Notes under the pieces: model-generated
Databases searched by the model: none
Told to the model about the DNA's origin: nothing
The model's input: only the letters and a program-made list of their open reading frames with translations
Part shown: positions 45,116 to 53,385 of the stretch, in pieces
Layout of the letters: each line of letters opens with the position of its first letter
Position numbering within the stretch: position 1 is the stretch's first letter
Position numbers and translations under genes: made by a program
Source of the DNA: Bordetella sp. BOR01
GTDB taxonomy: Bacteria > Pseudomonadota > Gammaproteobacteria > Burkholderiales > Burkholderiaceae_B
DNA length: 64,000 nucleotides
NCBI RefSeq assembly: GCF_019218885.1
Contig: NZ_JAHUWT010000002.1
Coordinates: 1,364,001-1,428,000, forward strand
Reading direction: 5' to 3'

Positions 45116-45832
45116 ATGAATGCCTCTACTTCCCTGATCCAGGTGCGCGGCCTGGGCAAGATGTTCACCCTGCATAACCAGCGCGGCATCCGCCTGCCGG
45201 TGTTGCGCGATGTGGATTTCGACGCCGGCCCCGGCGACTGCCTGGTGCTGGCCGGCCCGTCGGGCACCGGCAAGAGTACCTTGCTGCGTTGTCTTTACGG
45301 CAACTACCTGGCCACCGCGGGCAGCATCCGCGTGCGCGACGGCGATGCCTGGGTGGAACTGACCGGCGCGCCCGAGCAGCACATTCTGCGCTTGCGGCGC
45401 GATGTCATCGGCTATGTCAGCCAGTTCTTGCGGGTGATCCCGCGCGTCAGCACCCTGGACGTGGTGGCCGAACCCTTGCGCGAACGCGGCCAGGACGCCG
45501 CGGCCGCGCGCGAACAGGCGGCCGAGCTGCTCGCGCGCCTGAATGTGCCGCAGCGCCTCTGGAGCCTGCCGCCCGCCACGTTTTCGGGCGGCGAGCAGCA
45601 GCGCGTGAATATCGCGCGCGGCTTCATCGGCGGCCATCCCGTACTGCTGCTGGACGAACCCACCGCATCGCTGGACGCCGACAACCGCGCCGTGGTGGTG
45701 GCGCTGATCCGCGAAGCCGTGGCCGCGGGCCGCTGCCTGGTCGGCATCTTCCACGACGAAGCCGTGCGTGACGAGGTCGCCACGCGCATCCTGCCCATCC
45801 AGCCGGCCGTGGCGGCCGGCGTCCTGGAGTAG
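45116..45832 (+). CDS. phnL: C-P lyase accessory ATPase PhnL
   Basis: Second ABC-type ATPase of the pathway, 238 aa, needed with PhnGHI for the nucleosidase step. Walker A GPSGTGKST, signature FSGGEQQRVNIARGF, Walker B VLLLDEP and IFHDEAVRDEVA. Starts 6 bases after phnK and ends 2 bases before phnM. Confidence 0.95.
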   Translation: MNASTSLIQVRGLGKMFTLHNQRGIRLPVLRDVDFDAGPGDCLVLAGPSGTGKSTLLRCLYGNYLATAGSIRVRDGDAWVELTGAPEQHILRLRRDVIGYVSQFLRVIPRVSTLDVVAEPLRERGQDAAAAREQAAELLARLNVPQRLWSLPPATFSGGEQQRVNIARGFIGGHPVLLLDEPTASLDADNRAVVVALIREAVAAGRCLVGIFHDEAVRDEVATRILPIQPAVAAGVLE

Positions 45833-45834
45833 CC

Positions 45835-47022
45835 ATGTCTGCCCTGTACCTGACCCATGCCCGCATCGTGCTGCCCGACATGGTGCTGTCCGACAGCGCC
45901 ATCCTGATCGAAGATGGCGTCATCGCCGCCATCGAGCCTGACGGCGTACGCGCCGCGCAGGTGGTCGACCTGGAAGGCCAGACGCTGCTGCCCGGCCTGA
46001 TCGACCTGCATTGCGACGCCATCGAGAAAGAAGCCGAGCCGCGTTCGCGCGTGCTGTTCCCGCTGGATTTCGCGGTGGCCCAGGTCGACCGGCGCAATGC
46101 GGCGGCCGGCATCACCACGCCATTCCACGCCCTGTCGTTCGCCAACAATGAGTGGGGCGTGCGCAATAACCAGACCGCCTCGCAGGTGGCGCGCACGCTG
46201 CACGCTTTCCGCGCCCACAGCCTGGTGGACAACCGCGTGCACTGCCGCTACGAGATCACCGACGCGAGCGCCATGCCGGTGTTGCAGGCCTTGCTGGACG
46301 AGGGCGTGGTGGACTTGCTGTCGGTCATGGATCATTCGCCGGGGCAGGGCCAGTTCAAGACCCTGGAAGCCTATCTGCAGTACATGATGGGCAACCACGC
46401 TATGAGCCGCGACGAGGCCGAGGACGCCGCGCGCGCCAAGCTGCAGGCCCGCGACGGCGCCGCGCTGCGGGTCGAGACCCTGCTGGAGCATGCGCGCCGC
46501 CTGGGCGTGCCCACCGCCAGCCACGACGACGATTCGGTGCAGCGCATCGCCACCATGCGCAACCTGGGCGTGTCGATGAGCGAGTTTCCCATCAACCTGG
46601 ATACGGCCACGGCGGCGGTGTCTTGCGGCCTGCCCACTATCCTGGGCGCGCCGAACGTGCTGCGTGGCCAGAGCCAGAGCGGTTCGATGCGCGCCATCGA
46701 CGCCGTGCGCGCGGGCGTGGCCAGTTGCCTGTGCTCGGACTACCAGCCGTCCACCCTGATCGCTGCAGCGTTTGCGGTGGCGGCGCAAAGCGATCTGACG
46801 CTGTCGCAGGCCGTGGCGCTGGTCACGGCCAACCCGGCCGATGCGTGCGGCCTGGGCGATCGCGGCCGCATTGCGGCAGGCCGGCGCGCCGACCTGGTGG
46901 CGGTGGCCCTGGTGGGGCAGTTGCCGCTGGTCAGCCACGCCTGGTCGGGGGGGAGGCTGGTGTTCGCCGCCCACTATCACGCCGCTTCGCGCCAGCCGGC
47001 GCGCGAGGCCGTGGCGGCCTGA
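45835..47022 (+). CDS. phnM: Alpha-D-ribose 1-methylphosphonate 5-triphosphate diphosphatase PhnM
   Basis: Removes pyrophosphate from the ribosyl triphosphate intermediate; amidohydrolase superfamily, 395 aa. Motifs LLPGLIDLHCDAIEKEAEPR, AGITTPFHALSF, VMDHSPGQGQF, TASHDDDSV and CSDYQPS. The KEAEPR stretch is the standard form of PhnM, so this is the classic pathway enzyme; the paralogue at 38883-40082 is more divergent. Ends phnGHIJKLM. Confidence 0.94.
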   Translation: MSALYLTHARIVLPDMVLSDSAILIEDGVIAAIEPDGVRAAQVVDLEGQTLLPGLIDLHCDAIEKEAEPRSRVLFPLDFAVAQVDRRNAAAGITTPFHALSFANNEWGVRNNQTASQVARTLHAFRAHSLVDNRVHCRYEITDASAMPVLQALLDEGVVDLLSVMDHSPGQGQFKTLEAYLQYMMGNHAMSRDEAEDAARAKLQARDGAALRVETLLEHARRLGVPTASHDDDSVQRIATMRNLGVSMSEFPINLDTATAAVSCGLPTILGAPNVLRGQSQSGSMRAIDAVRAGVASCLCSDYQPSTLIAAAFAVAAQSDLTLSQAVALVTANPADACGLGDRGRIAAGRRADLVAVALVGQLPLVSHAWSGGRLVFAAHYHAASRQPAREAVAA

Positions 47023-47042
47023 AGGCACGCGCGGGGGGCTGC

Positions 47043-47072
47043 GGCCGGCAGGGCTGGCGCCCGTCGCCGGCC
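47043..47072 (+). terminator. Possible terminator hairpin after phnGHIJKLM
   Basis: GGCCGGC (47043-47049) with GCCGGCC (47066-47072) and inner GGGC/GCCC pairing, followed by TTCTGGTTAAAT. Weak T-run, so termination is uncertain. Confidence 0.32.
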
Positions 47073-47142
47073 TTCTGGTTAAATGGGCTGCATCTGCCAG
47101 TCCGTGCAACGGGCCGGCGCTTCATGGCCGGAGGGCTGCATC

Positions 47143-47577
47143 ATGGCAAATCTGAATTTCACGCAAGATCTCGAAGCCCCTGATCTGTGGGCGGCCGAGA
47201 ACGTGCCGGCCGGCCCGGGCCGCTCGCCCATCCATGTCATGGTGCAAACCGACGGCGAAGAGCCCAGCCCGGCGGCATCGCGCGTGGTGCGCGACTTGTT
47301 GGCCAGGCTCGACGAACAAGTCCTGGCTGCCGCCGATTCCCTGCTCGACCACTATTCGCCCGAGCAATGGCTGAAACAGGGCATCGATCCGACGCAGTGG
47401 TTGCCCGAGGAAACCGCCAAGGCCATGGCCGGCTGCGCGGTATTGCGCGCCCTGTGGCTGTTCGACGAAACCGGCGAGGGCTACGAAATGTGGTTCACCG
47501 TGCCGTGGGATGCCGAACACACCTATGACGTCGAGTTCGACGCAGGCGAGCCGATAGGCTGTTCGGTCAACGATTGA
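47143..47577 (+). CDS. Conserved hypothetical acidic protein
   Basis: 144 aa from ATG 47143 (MANLNFTQDLEAPDLWAAENV). Acidic, no signal peptide or membrane segment. Distinct stretches are HVMVQTDGEEPSPAASRVVRDLLARLDEQVLAAADSLLDHY and LWLFDETGEGYEMWFTVPWDAEHTYDVEFDAGEPI. The layout recalls small immunity-type or cytosolic beta-rich proteins, but I do not recognise a family. It stands alone between phnM and fba. Confidence 0.6.
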   Translation: MANLNFTQDLEAPDLWAAENVPAGPGRSPIHVMVQTDGEEPSPAASRVVRDLLARLDEQVLAAADSLLDHYSPEQWLKQGIDPTQWLPEETAKAMAGCAVLRALWLFDETGEGYEMWFTVPWDAEHTYDVEFDAGEPIGCSVND

Positions 47578-47662
47578 GCACCGGCCGGGGCCGCGACTCG
47601 AAACAAAGTTATTCATGCAAATCAATGGCTTGAATAGCGGCCTCGGCTAACCGCGCAAGGCG

Positions 47663-47688
47663 GCGCAGGCGCCGGATGGCGCCTGCGC
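47663..47688. terminator. Strong hairpin between the hypothetical gene and fba
   Basis: GCGCAGGCGCC (47663-47673), GGAT loop, GGCGCCTGCGC (47678-47688): perfect 11-bp stem, no T-run. Likely marks the end of the upstream transcript. Confidence 0.45.
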
Positions 47689-47793
47689 ACGGCGGGTGGC
47701 ACCACCGGCCCAGGCCGCCGGCGCTGCGGTGCGTGGGTGCGCGCTGACACCTTCCGTGACATTGGCCACCCGGGAGCCCATCCCAATCCCGGC

Positions 47794-47799
47794 TAAAAT
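47794..47799 (+). promoter_or_regulatory. -10 element candidate for fba
   Basis: GGCTAAAATC contains TAAAAT 58 bases before the fba start. No good -35 is seen. The context matches the candidate before tkt (TGCTAAAATC). Confidence 0.32.
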
Positions 47800-47857
47800 C
47801 CCGCTATTCAGCAAGGCTCCAACCCATCGTTCCATTGCCATTCAGGAGGACCACCCC

Positions 47858-48922
47858 ATGGCCCTAGTTTCCATGCGCCAGTTGCTCGACCACGCCGCCG
47901 AGCACGGTTACGGCATTCCCGCGTTCAACGTCAACAACCTGGAGCAGGTTCAGGCCATCATGGAAGCCGCTGCTGAAACCGACAGCCCGGTGATCATGCA
48001 GGCCTCGGCCGGCGCGCGCAAATATGCGGGCGAAGGCTTCCTGAAGTACCTGATCCAGGCCGCGGTGGAGTCCTATCCCCACATTCCGGTGGTCATGCAC
48101 CAAGATCACGGCCAGTCGCCCAAGGTTTGTCAGGGCGCCATCGACCTGGGCTTCTCCAGCGTCATGATGGACGGCTCGCTGAAAGAAGACGGCAAGAGCA
48201 TCGCCGAATACGACTACAACGTCGAAGTCACCAAGAAGGTCGTCGACATGGCCCACAAGGTGGGCGTTACCGTCGAAGGCGAACTGGGTTGCCTGGGTTC
48301 GCTGGAAACCATGATGGGCGACAAGGAAGACGGCCATGGCGCCGAAGGCACCATGACCCGCGAGCAACTGCTGACCGACCCCGAGCAGGCCGCCGACTTC
48401 GTACGCAAGACCCAGCTCGACGCCCTGGCCATCGCCATCGGCACCAGCCACGGCGCCTACAAGTTCAGTCGCAAGCCCACCGGCGACATCCTGTCGATCG
48501 CGCGTATCAAGGAAATCCACACCCGCCTGCCCAACACCCACCTGGTGATGCACGGCAGCTCCAGCGTGCCGCAGGAACTGCTGGCCGAGATCCGCGAATT
48601 TGGCGGCGACATGAAAGAAACCTATGGCGTGCCCGTGGAAGAAATCCAGGAAGCCATCAAGTTCGGCGTGCGCAAGGTCAATATCGATACCGATATCCGC
48701 CTGGCCATGACCGGCGCCATCCGCCGTTTCTTCGCCGAGAATCCCGGCAAGTTCGACCCGCGCGAATACCTGAAGCCCGCCCGCGCCGCCGCCAAGGCGA
48801 TTTGCGTGCAGCGCTACACCCAGTTCGGCACCGCCGGCAACGCCAGCAAGATCAAGCCGCTGCCGCTGACCGACATGGCGCAGCAGTACGCCACGGGCAA
48901 GCTGGCCCAGGTCGTGCAATAA
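47858..48922 (+). CDS. fba: Fructose-bisphosphate aldolase, class II (Calvin-type subgroup)
   Basis: Zinc-dependent cleavage of fructose 1,6-bisphosphate into triose phosphates, or the reverse; 354 aa. Motifs: [41 protein letters not shown] (zinc ligand His), [35 protein letters not shown] and KVNIDTDIR. The length and the DHGQSP pattern fit the class IIB/CbbA form. AGGAGG sits 8 bases before the ATG. In many Burkholderiales it follows pgk and pyk directly; here they lie 38.7 kb apart. Confidence 0.96.
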   Translation: MALVSMRQLLDHAAEHGYGIPAFNVNNLEQVQAIMEAAAETDSPVIMQASAGARKYAGEGFLKYLIQAAVESYPHIPVVMHQDHGQSPKVCQGAIDLGFSSVMMDGSLKEDGKSIAEYDYNVEVTKKVVDMAHKVGVTVEGELGCLGSLETMMGDKEDGHGAEGTMTREQLLTDPEQAADFVRKTQLDALAIAIGTSHGAYKFSRKPTGDILSIARIKEIHTRLPNTHLVMHGSSSVPQELLAEIREFGGDMKETYGVPVEEIQEAIKFGVRKVNIDTDIRLAMTGAIRRFFAENPGKFDPREYLKPARAAAKAICVQRYTQFGTAGNASKIKPLPLTDMAQQYATGKLAQVVQ

Positions 48923-48940
48923 GCCTGCGGCAGGCTTGCG

Positions 48941-48963
48941 GCGCGGCCCCGTGCGGGCCGCGC
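48941..48963. terminator. Bidirectional hairpin between fba and GFA gene
   Basis: GCGCGGCCC (48941-48949), CGTGC loop, GGGCCGCGC (48955-48963), between convergent genes. No T-run. Confidence 0.45.
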
Positions 48964-48977
48964 CGGCCGCCGGCGCG

Positions 48978-49406
48978 TCAGCCCGGGGCGTTGCGTCCGT
49001 AGCTGGGCACGGCCGGATCGCTGCGGTGCCATGCCGGCGCCGAATCGGTCCATAGCGCCAAGCGCGGGTGGAACACATCGGGGTCGTCCAGCGACCCCGC
49101 TTTTACGATGACGTACCCCGCACCTTCGGTGCGCCCGAACAGCGGCGTGCCGCAATCGGCACAAAAACTGCGTACCACCGTGTTGCCAGAGTCGCCCTGG
49201 TAGGCGTGTTCGCGCGCCTGGCCCCGCAGCACCCGAAGGGCATCGGGCGCCAGCAGCAATGCATGGGCCGGGGCGCCGCCGCTGGCGTACTGGCAGTCGC
49301 GGCAATGGCAGGTGGCTGCCGTCATGGGTTCGGCCGTGATCGTGTAGCGCACGGCGCCGCATTGGCAGCCGCCGGTCAAGGGAGAAAAAGCAGGTGGTGC
49401 GGGCAT
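48978..49406 (-). CDS. GFA-family zinc-binding protein
   Basis: 142 aa from ATG 49406. Cys motifs LTGGCQCGAVRYTI, TCHCRDCQYASGG and SFCADCGTPLFGR are the zinc sites of the glutathione-dependent formaldehyde-activating fold. The second member of this family in the window (other at 30346-30753), with low similarity between them outside the motifs. Convergent with fba. Substrate unknown. Confidence 0.87.
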   Translation of the reverse strand: MPAPPAFSPLTGGCQCGAVRYTITAEPMTAATCHCRDCQYASGGAPAHALLLAPDALRVLRGQAREHAYQGDSGNTVVRSFCADCGTPLFGRTEGAGYVIVKAGSLDDPDVFHPRLALWTDSAPAWHRSDPAVPSYGRNAPG

Positions 49407-49475
49407 GCGGTGGCTCCTGGGCGGGCTGGCAGGGTATAGCTGGCGGTCGACTCGGTGCTGTTGTGGGGGGCTTTG

Positions 49476-49521
49476 TTTGCGTTCTTGGATCGCCTTGCCG
49501 TCCAGGGCGTGGGGCCGGGCG
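49476..49521 (+). repeat. Dispersed repeat, copy A (upstream of purC)
   Basis: TTTGCGTTCTTGG-A-TCGCCTTGCCGT and a following GC-rich part match the minus-strand sequence at 26883-26929 upstream of mog. Both copies stand in divergent intergenic gaps. Confidence 0.6.
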
Positions 49522-49618
49522 AAGCCCGTCGGGCTCGGGCGCATGCAGGCGCCCTCGGCCTGCTGCGCAGGCTGCCCCGCCGGTCGACTCGCCCGGCCCC
49601 ACGCCCTGGACGGCAAGG
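49493..49618. repeat. 30-bp perfect inverted repeat with 66-base spacer
   Basis: Left arm 49493-49522 begins CCTTGCCGTCCAGGGC and right arm 49589-49618 ends GCCCTGGACGGCAAGG; all 30 positions pair. The spacer adds AGCCC/GGGCT and GGGCGC/GCGCCC stems. A transcript would fold into a long multi-stem structure upstream of purC. Confidence 0.8.
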
Positions 49619-49763
49619 CTGGCCAGTGTCTCACAATGAGACCGGACATCGCCTGGTTTTGCCTCTGGAAACGACGGTTCGAATTTGCACTGATGCAGTC
49701 CCCGCACCGACGCGGCCGCGGCATTTGCAGTAATCTATGCTCATTTTTGCCATAGGCCGATTC

Positions 49764-50645
49764 GTGACTTCCGCCCTGCATCAATCCAGCATCAAGTCCC
49801 TGCCGCTACTGGGTCGCGGCAAAGTGCGCGACATGTACGCCGTGGGCGACGACAAACTGCTGATCGTCGCCACCGATCGTATTTCCGCGTTCGACGTCAT
49901 TCTCGACGACCCGATCCCGGGCAAGGGCCAGGTGCTGACCGAACTGACCGAGTTCTGGCTGAGCAAGCTGGCGCATATTCTGCCCAACCATTCCACCGGC
50001 GTGCAGCCCGAAGACGTGGTGGCGCCCGACGAACTCGACCAGGTGCGGGGCCGTGCCGTCGTGGTCAAGCGCCTGCAGCCCATCCTGGTCGAGGCCGTGG
50101 CGCGCGGCTACCTGATCGGCTCGGGCTGGAAAGACTACCAGGCTACCGGTTCGTTGTGCGGCATCCAGTTGCCCGCCGGACTGCAGCAGGCCAGCAAGCT
50201 GCCCGAACCCATTTTCACGCCGGCGGCCAAGGCCGAATTCGGCATGCATGACGAAAACGTCGATTTCGCCCACGTGGTCAACGAAGTGGGCCAGGACATG
50301 GCCGAGCGCATCCGCGACGTCACCTTGCGCCTGTACGCCGAAGCCGCTCAGTTCGCGGCCACCAAGGGCATCATCATTGCCGATACCAAGTTCGAATTCG
50401 GCCTGGATGACGACGGCACCCTGTACTTGATGGACGAGGTGCTGACGCCGGATTCGTCGCGTTTCTGGCCGGCCGACGGCTATCGCGTGGGCATCAGCCC
50501 CCCGTCGTTCGACAAGCAGTTCGTGCGCGACTGGCTGGAAACCCAGACTTGGGACAAGACCCCGCCGGCCCCGCGCCTGCCGCAAGACGTGCTGCAGAAG
50601 ACCGCCGCCAAGTACCGCGAGGCGCTTGACCGCCTGATGGCCTGA
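49764..50645 (+). CDS. purC: Phosphoribosylaminoimidazole-succinocarboxamide synthase
   Basis: SAICAR synthase of purine biosynthesis, 293 aa. Motifs [68 protein letters not shown] and the C-terminal [15 protein letters not shown]. Start taken at GTG 49764 ([10 protein letters not shown]), usual for this lineage; the ATG at 49737 would add 9 residues. Followed later by purE-purK. Confidence 0.95.
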   Translation: MTSALHQSSIKSLPLLGRGKVRDMYAVGDDKLLIVATDRISAFDVILDDPIPGKGQVLTELTEFWLSKLAHILPNHSTGVQPEDVVAPDELDQVRGRAVVVKRLQPILVEAVARGYLIGSGWKDYQATGSLCGIQLPAGLQQASKLPEPIFTPAAKAEFGMHDENVDFAHVVNEVGQDMAERIRDVTLRLYAEAAQFAATKGIIIADTKFEFGLDDDGTLYLMDEVLTPDSSRFWPADGYRVGISPPSFDKQFVRDWLETQTWDKTPPAPRLPQDVLQKTAAKYREALDRLMA

Positions 50646-50699
50646 GGAAGGGCCGAGGCTGGCCGGGCCTGCGCCCGCCGCCGCCAATTGCACGAAATA

Positions 50700-50722
50700 G
50701 GGCGGTTTAGCCGCCTTGTTTG
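50700..50722 (+). terminator. Possible purC terminator
   Basis: GGGCGG-TTTAG-CCGCCT stem followed by TGTTTG. Short stem with one G-U pair and an impure T-run. Confidence 0.33.
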
Positions 50723-50781
50723 CCCGCCAGCGCAACGCAATATTTCGTATCGTAACGATCGACCTCCGGAGGATCGATCGC

Positions 50782-50940
50782 ATGATCATGATGTTGCCCT
50801 TTCTGACCAGCGCCTTGGCGGTGTGGTACGGCATGCTTGGCAAGCGTCGCCCGTGCTTCACGCTGTGGCTGGCCACGTTGCTGATGTTCGTGGCCGGCGC
50901 GCGGCTGCACCTGGCCGAGCCCTTCATACTGGCCCTGTAG
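50782..50940 (+). CDS. DUF5993 small membrane protein
   Basis: 52 aa from ATG 50782, with a CCGGAGGATCG ribosome site. Two hydrophobic helices (MIMMLPFLTSALAVWYGMLG and TLWLATLLMFVAGARLHL) joined by KRRPCF. This small family is encoded beside DsbB-like proteins, as here (12 bases before the next gene), so a joint role in thiol oxidation is likely but unproven. The frame is open upstream to 50716 but without a ribosome site. Confidence 0.78.
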   Translation: MIMMLPFLTSALAVWYGMLGKRRPCFTLWLATLLMFVAGARLHLAEPFILAL

Positions 50941-50952
50941 GGGCCGGCCCGA

Positions 50953-51531
50953 ATGAGCGTGATCTTCTCGCTGAACCCCGCCCGGGGTTCGCGCATCATC
51001 AATACGCTGGCATTGCTTGGCATCAGCATCCTGCTGTATGTAGCGCTTGCCTGGCAGTTGCTGTTCGATGCCGCGCCGTGCCCGCTGTGCCTGTTGCAGC
51101 GGGCGGCGTTCGTGATGGCCGGCATCGGGTTGCTGCTGAATATCCGGCTGGGGCCCTCGCCGCTGCATTACGCCATGGTGGTCGCGGCATCGCTGGGCGG
51201 GTTGGTGGCGGCCGGCAACCAGTTGCTGGCGCAGGCCGGGCCGGGCGCGCTGCCCGGCGGTCCGCCGCTGCTGGGCATGCATGTGTATTCCTGGTCGTTC
51301 CTGGCGTTCTGCACGCTGCTGGTGTTCTGCGTGCTGATGCTGGCGGCAGACCGCAAATGGGGCGATAACGCCCTGAAAAAACCCGTTGCGTTGCCAGCCC
51401 TGGTCATCATGGGGCTGTTCTTGCTGGCTATCCTGGCCAATGTGGCGGCTACGTCGCTGGAATGCGGGTTGGGCGAATGCCCGGGCAGCATCGCGGTGCC
51501 CGCCGCGCCGCCTGCCGGCAGCGGTTCGTAG
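50953..51531 (+). CDS. dsbB: DsbB-type disulfide bond formation protein
   Basis: Quinone-linked membrane oxidoreductase, 192 aa, four to five helices. The first periplasmic pair is Cys43-Pro-Leu-Cys46 (APCPLCLLQR), as in DsbB. The loop between helices 3 and 4, where DsbB usually carries its second Cys pair, has none (PGALPGGPPLLGMHVYSW). Instead Cys171 and Cys176 (LECGLGECPG) lie after the last helix. It is coupled to the DUF5993 gene. Family membership is clear; electron route may differ from E. coli. Confidence 0.88.
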   Translation: MSVIFSLNPARGSRIINTLALLGISILLYVALAWQLLFDAAPCPLCLLQRAAFVMAGIGLLLNIRLGPSPLHYAMVVAASLGGLVAAGNQLLAQAGPGALPGGPPLLGMHVYSWSFLAFCTLLVFCVLMLAADRKWGDNALKKPVALPALVIMGLFLLAILANVAATSLECGLGECPGSIAVPAAPPAGSGS

Positions 51532-51562
51532 GCACGCCGGGCCGGCTCGTGGCCGAGGCGGG

Positions 51563-51568
51563 TAAAAT
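51563..51568 (+). promoter_or_regulatory. -10 element candidate for purE
   Basis: GGGTAAAATATC holds TAAAAT 69 bases before the purE ATG; same style as before tkt and fba. No clear -35. Confidence 0.3.
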
Positions 51569-51636
51569 ATCGGGTTTTCCGCCAGCCGCGCCAATTGCGC
51601 GCTGCCCGCCCCGCCTTCTGTCTTGCCGACTCTGCC

Positions 51637-52158
51637 ATGACGACTACTTCCTCAGCATCCGCGCCAGCCACTCCTGTGGTGGGCGTGATCATGGGTTCTT
51701 CCAGCGACTGGGACATCATGAAACACGCCGTGGCCATGCTGGAAGAATTTGGCGTGCCGCATGAAACCCGCGTCATTTCGGCCCACCGCATGCCGCAGGA
51801 CATGGCCGACTACGGCGCCGCCGCGCGCTCGCGGGGCCTGCGCGGCATCATCGCCGGGGCGGGGGGCGCGGCCCACTTGCCCGGCATGATGGCCGCCCTG
51901 ACCGAAGTACCGGTGTTCGGCGTGCCCGTGCCGTCCAGATACCTGCGCGGCGAAGACTCGCTGCTGTCCATCGTGCAGATGCCCAAGGGCGTGCCGGTGG
52001 CCACCTTCGCCATTGGCGAGGCAGGCGCGGCCAATGCGGCGCTGCATGTCATCGCCACGCTGGCCGTTACCGACGATGCGCTGCATCGCCAACTGGTGGC
52101 GTTTCGCGCCCGCCAGACCGAAGCGGCCCGCAACATGGTCGTTCCCCCGCAGCCCTGA
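51637..52158 (+). CDS. purE: N5-carboxyaminoimidazole ribonucleotide mutase
   Basis: Class I PurE, 173 aa, moves the carboxylate of N5-CAIR to give CAIR. Motifs [43 protein letters not shown] and [25 protein letters not shown] 51637 chosen; the open frame upstream adds no family sequence. purK follows after 36 bases. Confidence 0.96.
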   Translation: MTTTSSASAPATPVVGVIMGSSSDWDIMKHAVAMLEEFGVPHETRVISAHRMPQDMADYGAAARSRGLRGIIAGAGGAAHLPGMMAALTEVPVFGVPVPSRYLRGEDSLLSIVQMPKGVPVATFAIGEAGAANAALHVIATLAVTDDALHRQLVAFRARQTEAARNMVVPPQP

Positions 52159-52194
52159 CCTTGCCACGCGTCCGCCATCGGCCGCGCCATCCGT

Positions 52195-53385
52195 ATGACT
52201 TCATCTACTGATTCCTTCACGATCGCGCCCGGCAGCTGGCTGGGCTTGCTGGGCGGCGGCCAACTGGGCCGCATGTTTTGCCATGCCGCGCAAAGCCTGG
52301 GCTATCGCGTGGCCGTGCTCGACCCGGCCGCCGACGGCCCGGCCGCCATGGTGGCCGACCGCCACATCCAGGCGGCCTACGATGACGCGGCCGGCCTGAG
52401 CCAGTTGGCGCAGCTGTGCCGCGCCGTGACCACCGAGTTCGAGAACGTGCCGGCCGACAGCCTGCGTGCGCTGGCCGCGCAATGCCGGGTCAGCCCGGCA
52501 GCCGACGCGGTGGCCATCGTGCAGGACCGCATTGCCGAAAAAGCCTTTATTGCCGGGCAGGGCATCCCGGTGGCGCCGCACGCTGCCATCCGCGCCGCGC
52601 AAGATCTGCAAGACGCGCCGGCCGGCCTGTTCCCCGGCATTCTGAAGGTGGCGCGCCTGGGCTACGACGGCAAGGGCCAGGCACGCGTGGCCACACGCGA
52701 AGACGCGCTGGCCGCCTATGCCGAATTCGGCGGCGTGGCCTGCGTGCTGGAAGCCCTGATGCCGCTGGACTACGAAATCTCGGTCGTGCTGGCGCGCGGC
52801 TTCGATGGTGCCGACGTGGTGTTCCCGGTGGCGCGCAACTTGCATCGCGACGGCATCCTGGCGGTGTCCACCGTGGCGGGTACCGAGGGCGATGCCGCCC
52901 ATGCGCAGCGGCAGGCGCAGGCGACCGACGCGGCGCGCGCCATTGCGCGCGGGCTGGGCTATCACGGTGTGCTGTGCGTGGAGTTCTTCGTGCTGACCGA
53001 CGGCAGCGTGGTGGTCAACGAGATCGCGCCGCGTCCGCACAACAGCGGCCACTACACGCTGGATGCCTGTGTCACCAGCCAGTTTGAGCAACAGGCGCGT
53101 GCGATGGCCGGCTTGCCGCTGGGCAGCACGGCGCTGCTGGCGCCGGCCGTGATGCTCAACATCCTGGGCGATATCTGGTTCGAGCCGGGCGCCACGTCGC
53201 CGCGCGAACCCGATTGGGCCGGGGCCCTGGCCGTGCCGTCGGCCAAGCTGCATTTGTATGGCAAGCACGATCCCCGGCGGGGCCGCAAGATGGGCCACGT
53301 TACCGTGGTGGCTGCCACGCTGCAGCAGGCGCGCGCCGATGCCGCGCGCGTCGCGGTGGCGCTGGGCATGGCCGCACCCGAATGA
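52195..53385 (+). CDS. purK: 5-(carboxyamino)imidazole ribonucleotide synthase
   Basis: ATP-grasp carboxylase making N5-CAIR from AIR and bicarbonate, 396 aa. LGLLGGGQLGRMFCHAAQSLGY opens the fold; EFENVPADSL, KVARLGYDGKGQ (ATP-grasp loop), VVNEIAPRPHNSGHYTLDAC and KMGHVTV follow. Its stop overlaps the next start by 4 bases. Confidence 0.96.
   Translation: MTSSTDSFTIAPGSWLGLLGGGQLGRMFCHAAQSLGYRVAVLDPAADGPAAMVADRHIQAAYDDAAGLSQLAQLCRAVTTEFENVPADSLRALAAQCRVSPAADAVAIVQDRIAEKAFIAGQGIPVAPHAAIRAAQDLQDAPAGLFPGILKVARLGYDGKGQARVATREDALAAYAEFGGVACVLEALMPLDYEISVVLARGFDGADVVFPVARNLHRDGILAVSTVAGTEGDAAHAQRQAQATDAARAIARGLGYHGVLCVEFFVLTDGSVVVNEIAPRPHNSGHYTLDACVTSQFEQQARAMAGLPLGSTALLAPAVMLNILGDIWFEPGATSPREPDWAGALAVPSAKLHLYGKHDPRRGRKMGHVTVVAATLQQARADAARVAVALGMAAPE

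Larger units (their letters stand above)
49407..49763. other. Gap before purC filled by a repeat element
   Basis: A 357-base divergent gap with no supported gene. Its central part, 49476-49618, is the repeat described in the two following entries; the purC promoter must lie in the last 140 bases. Confidence 0.5.

Noticed and set aside
45412-47109. 565-aa open frame on the minus strand
   Set aside because: Antisense to phnL and phnM; shadow composition.
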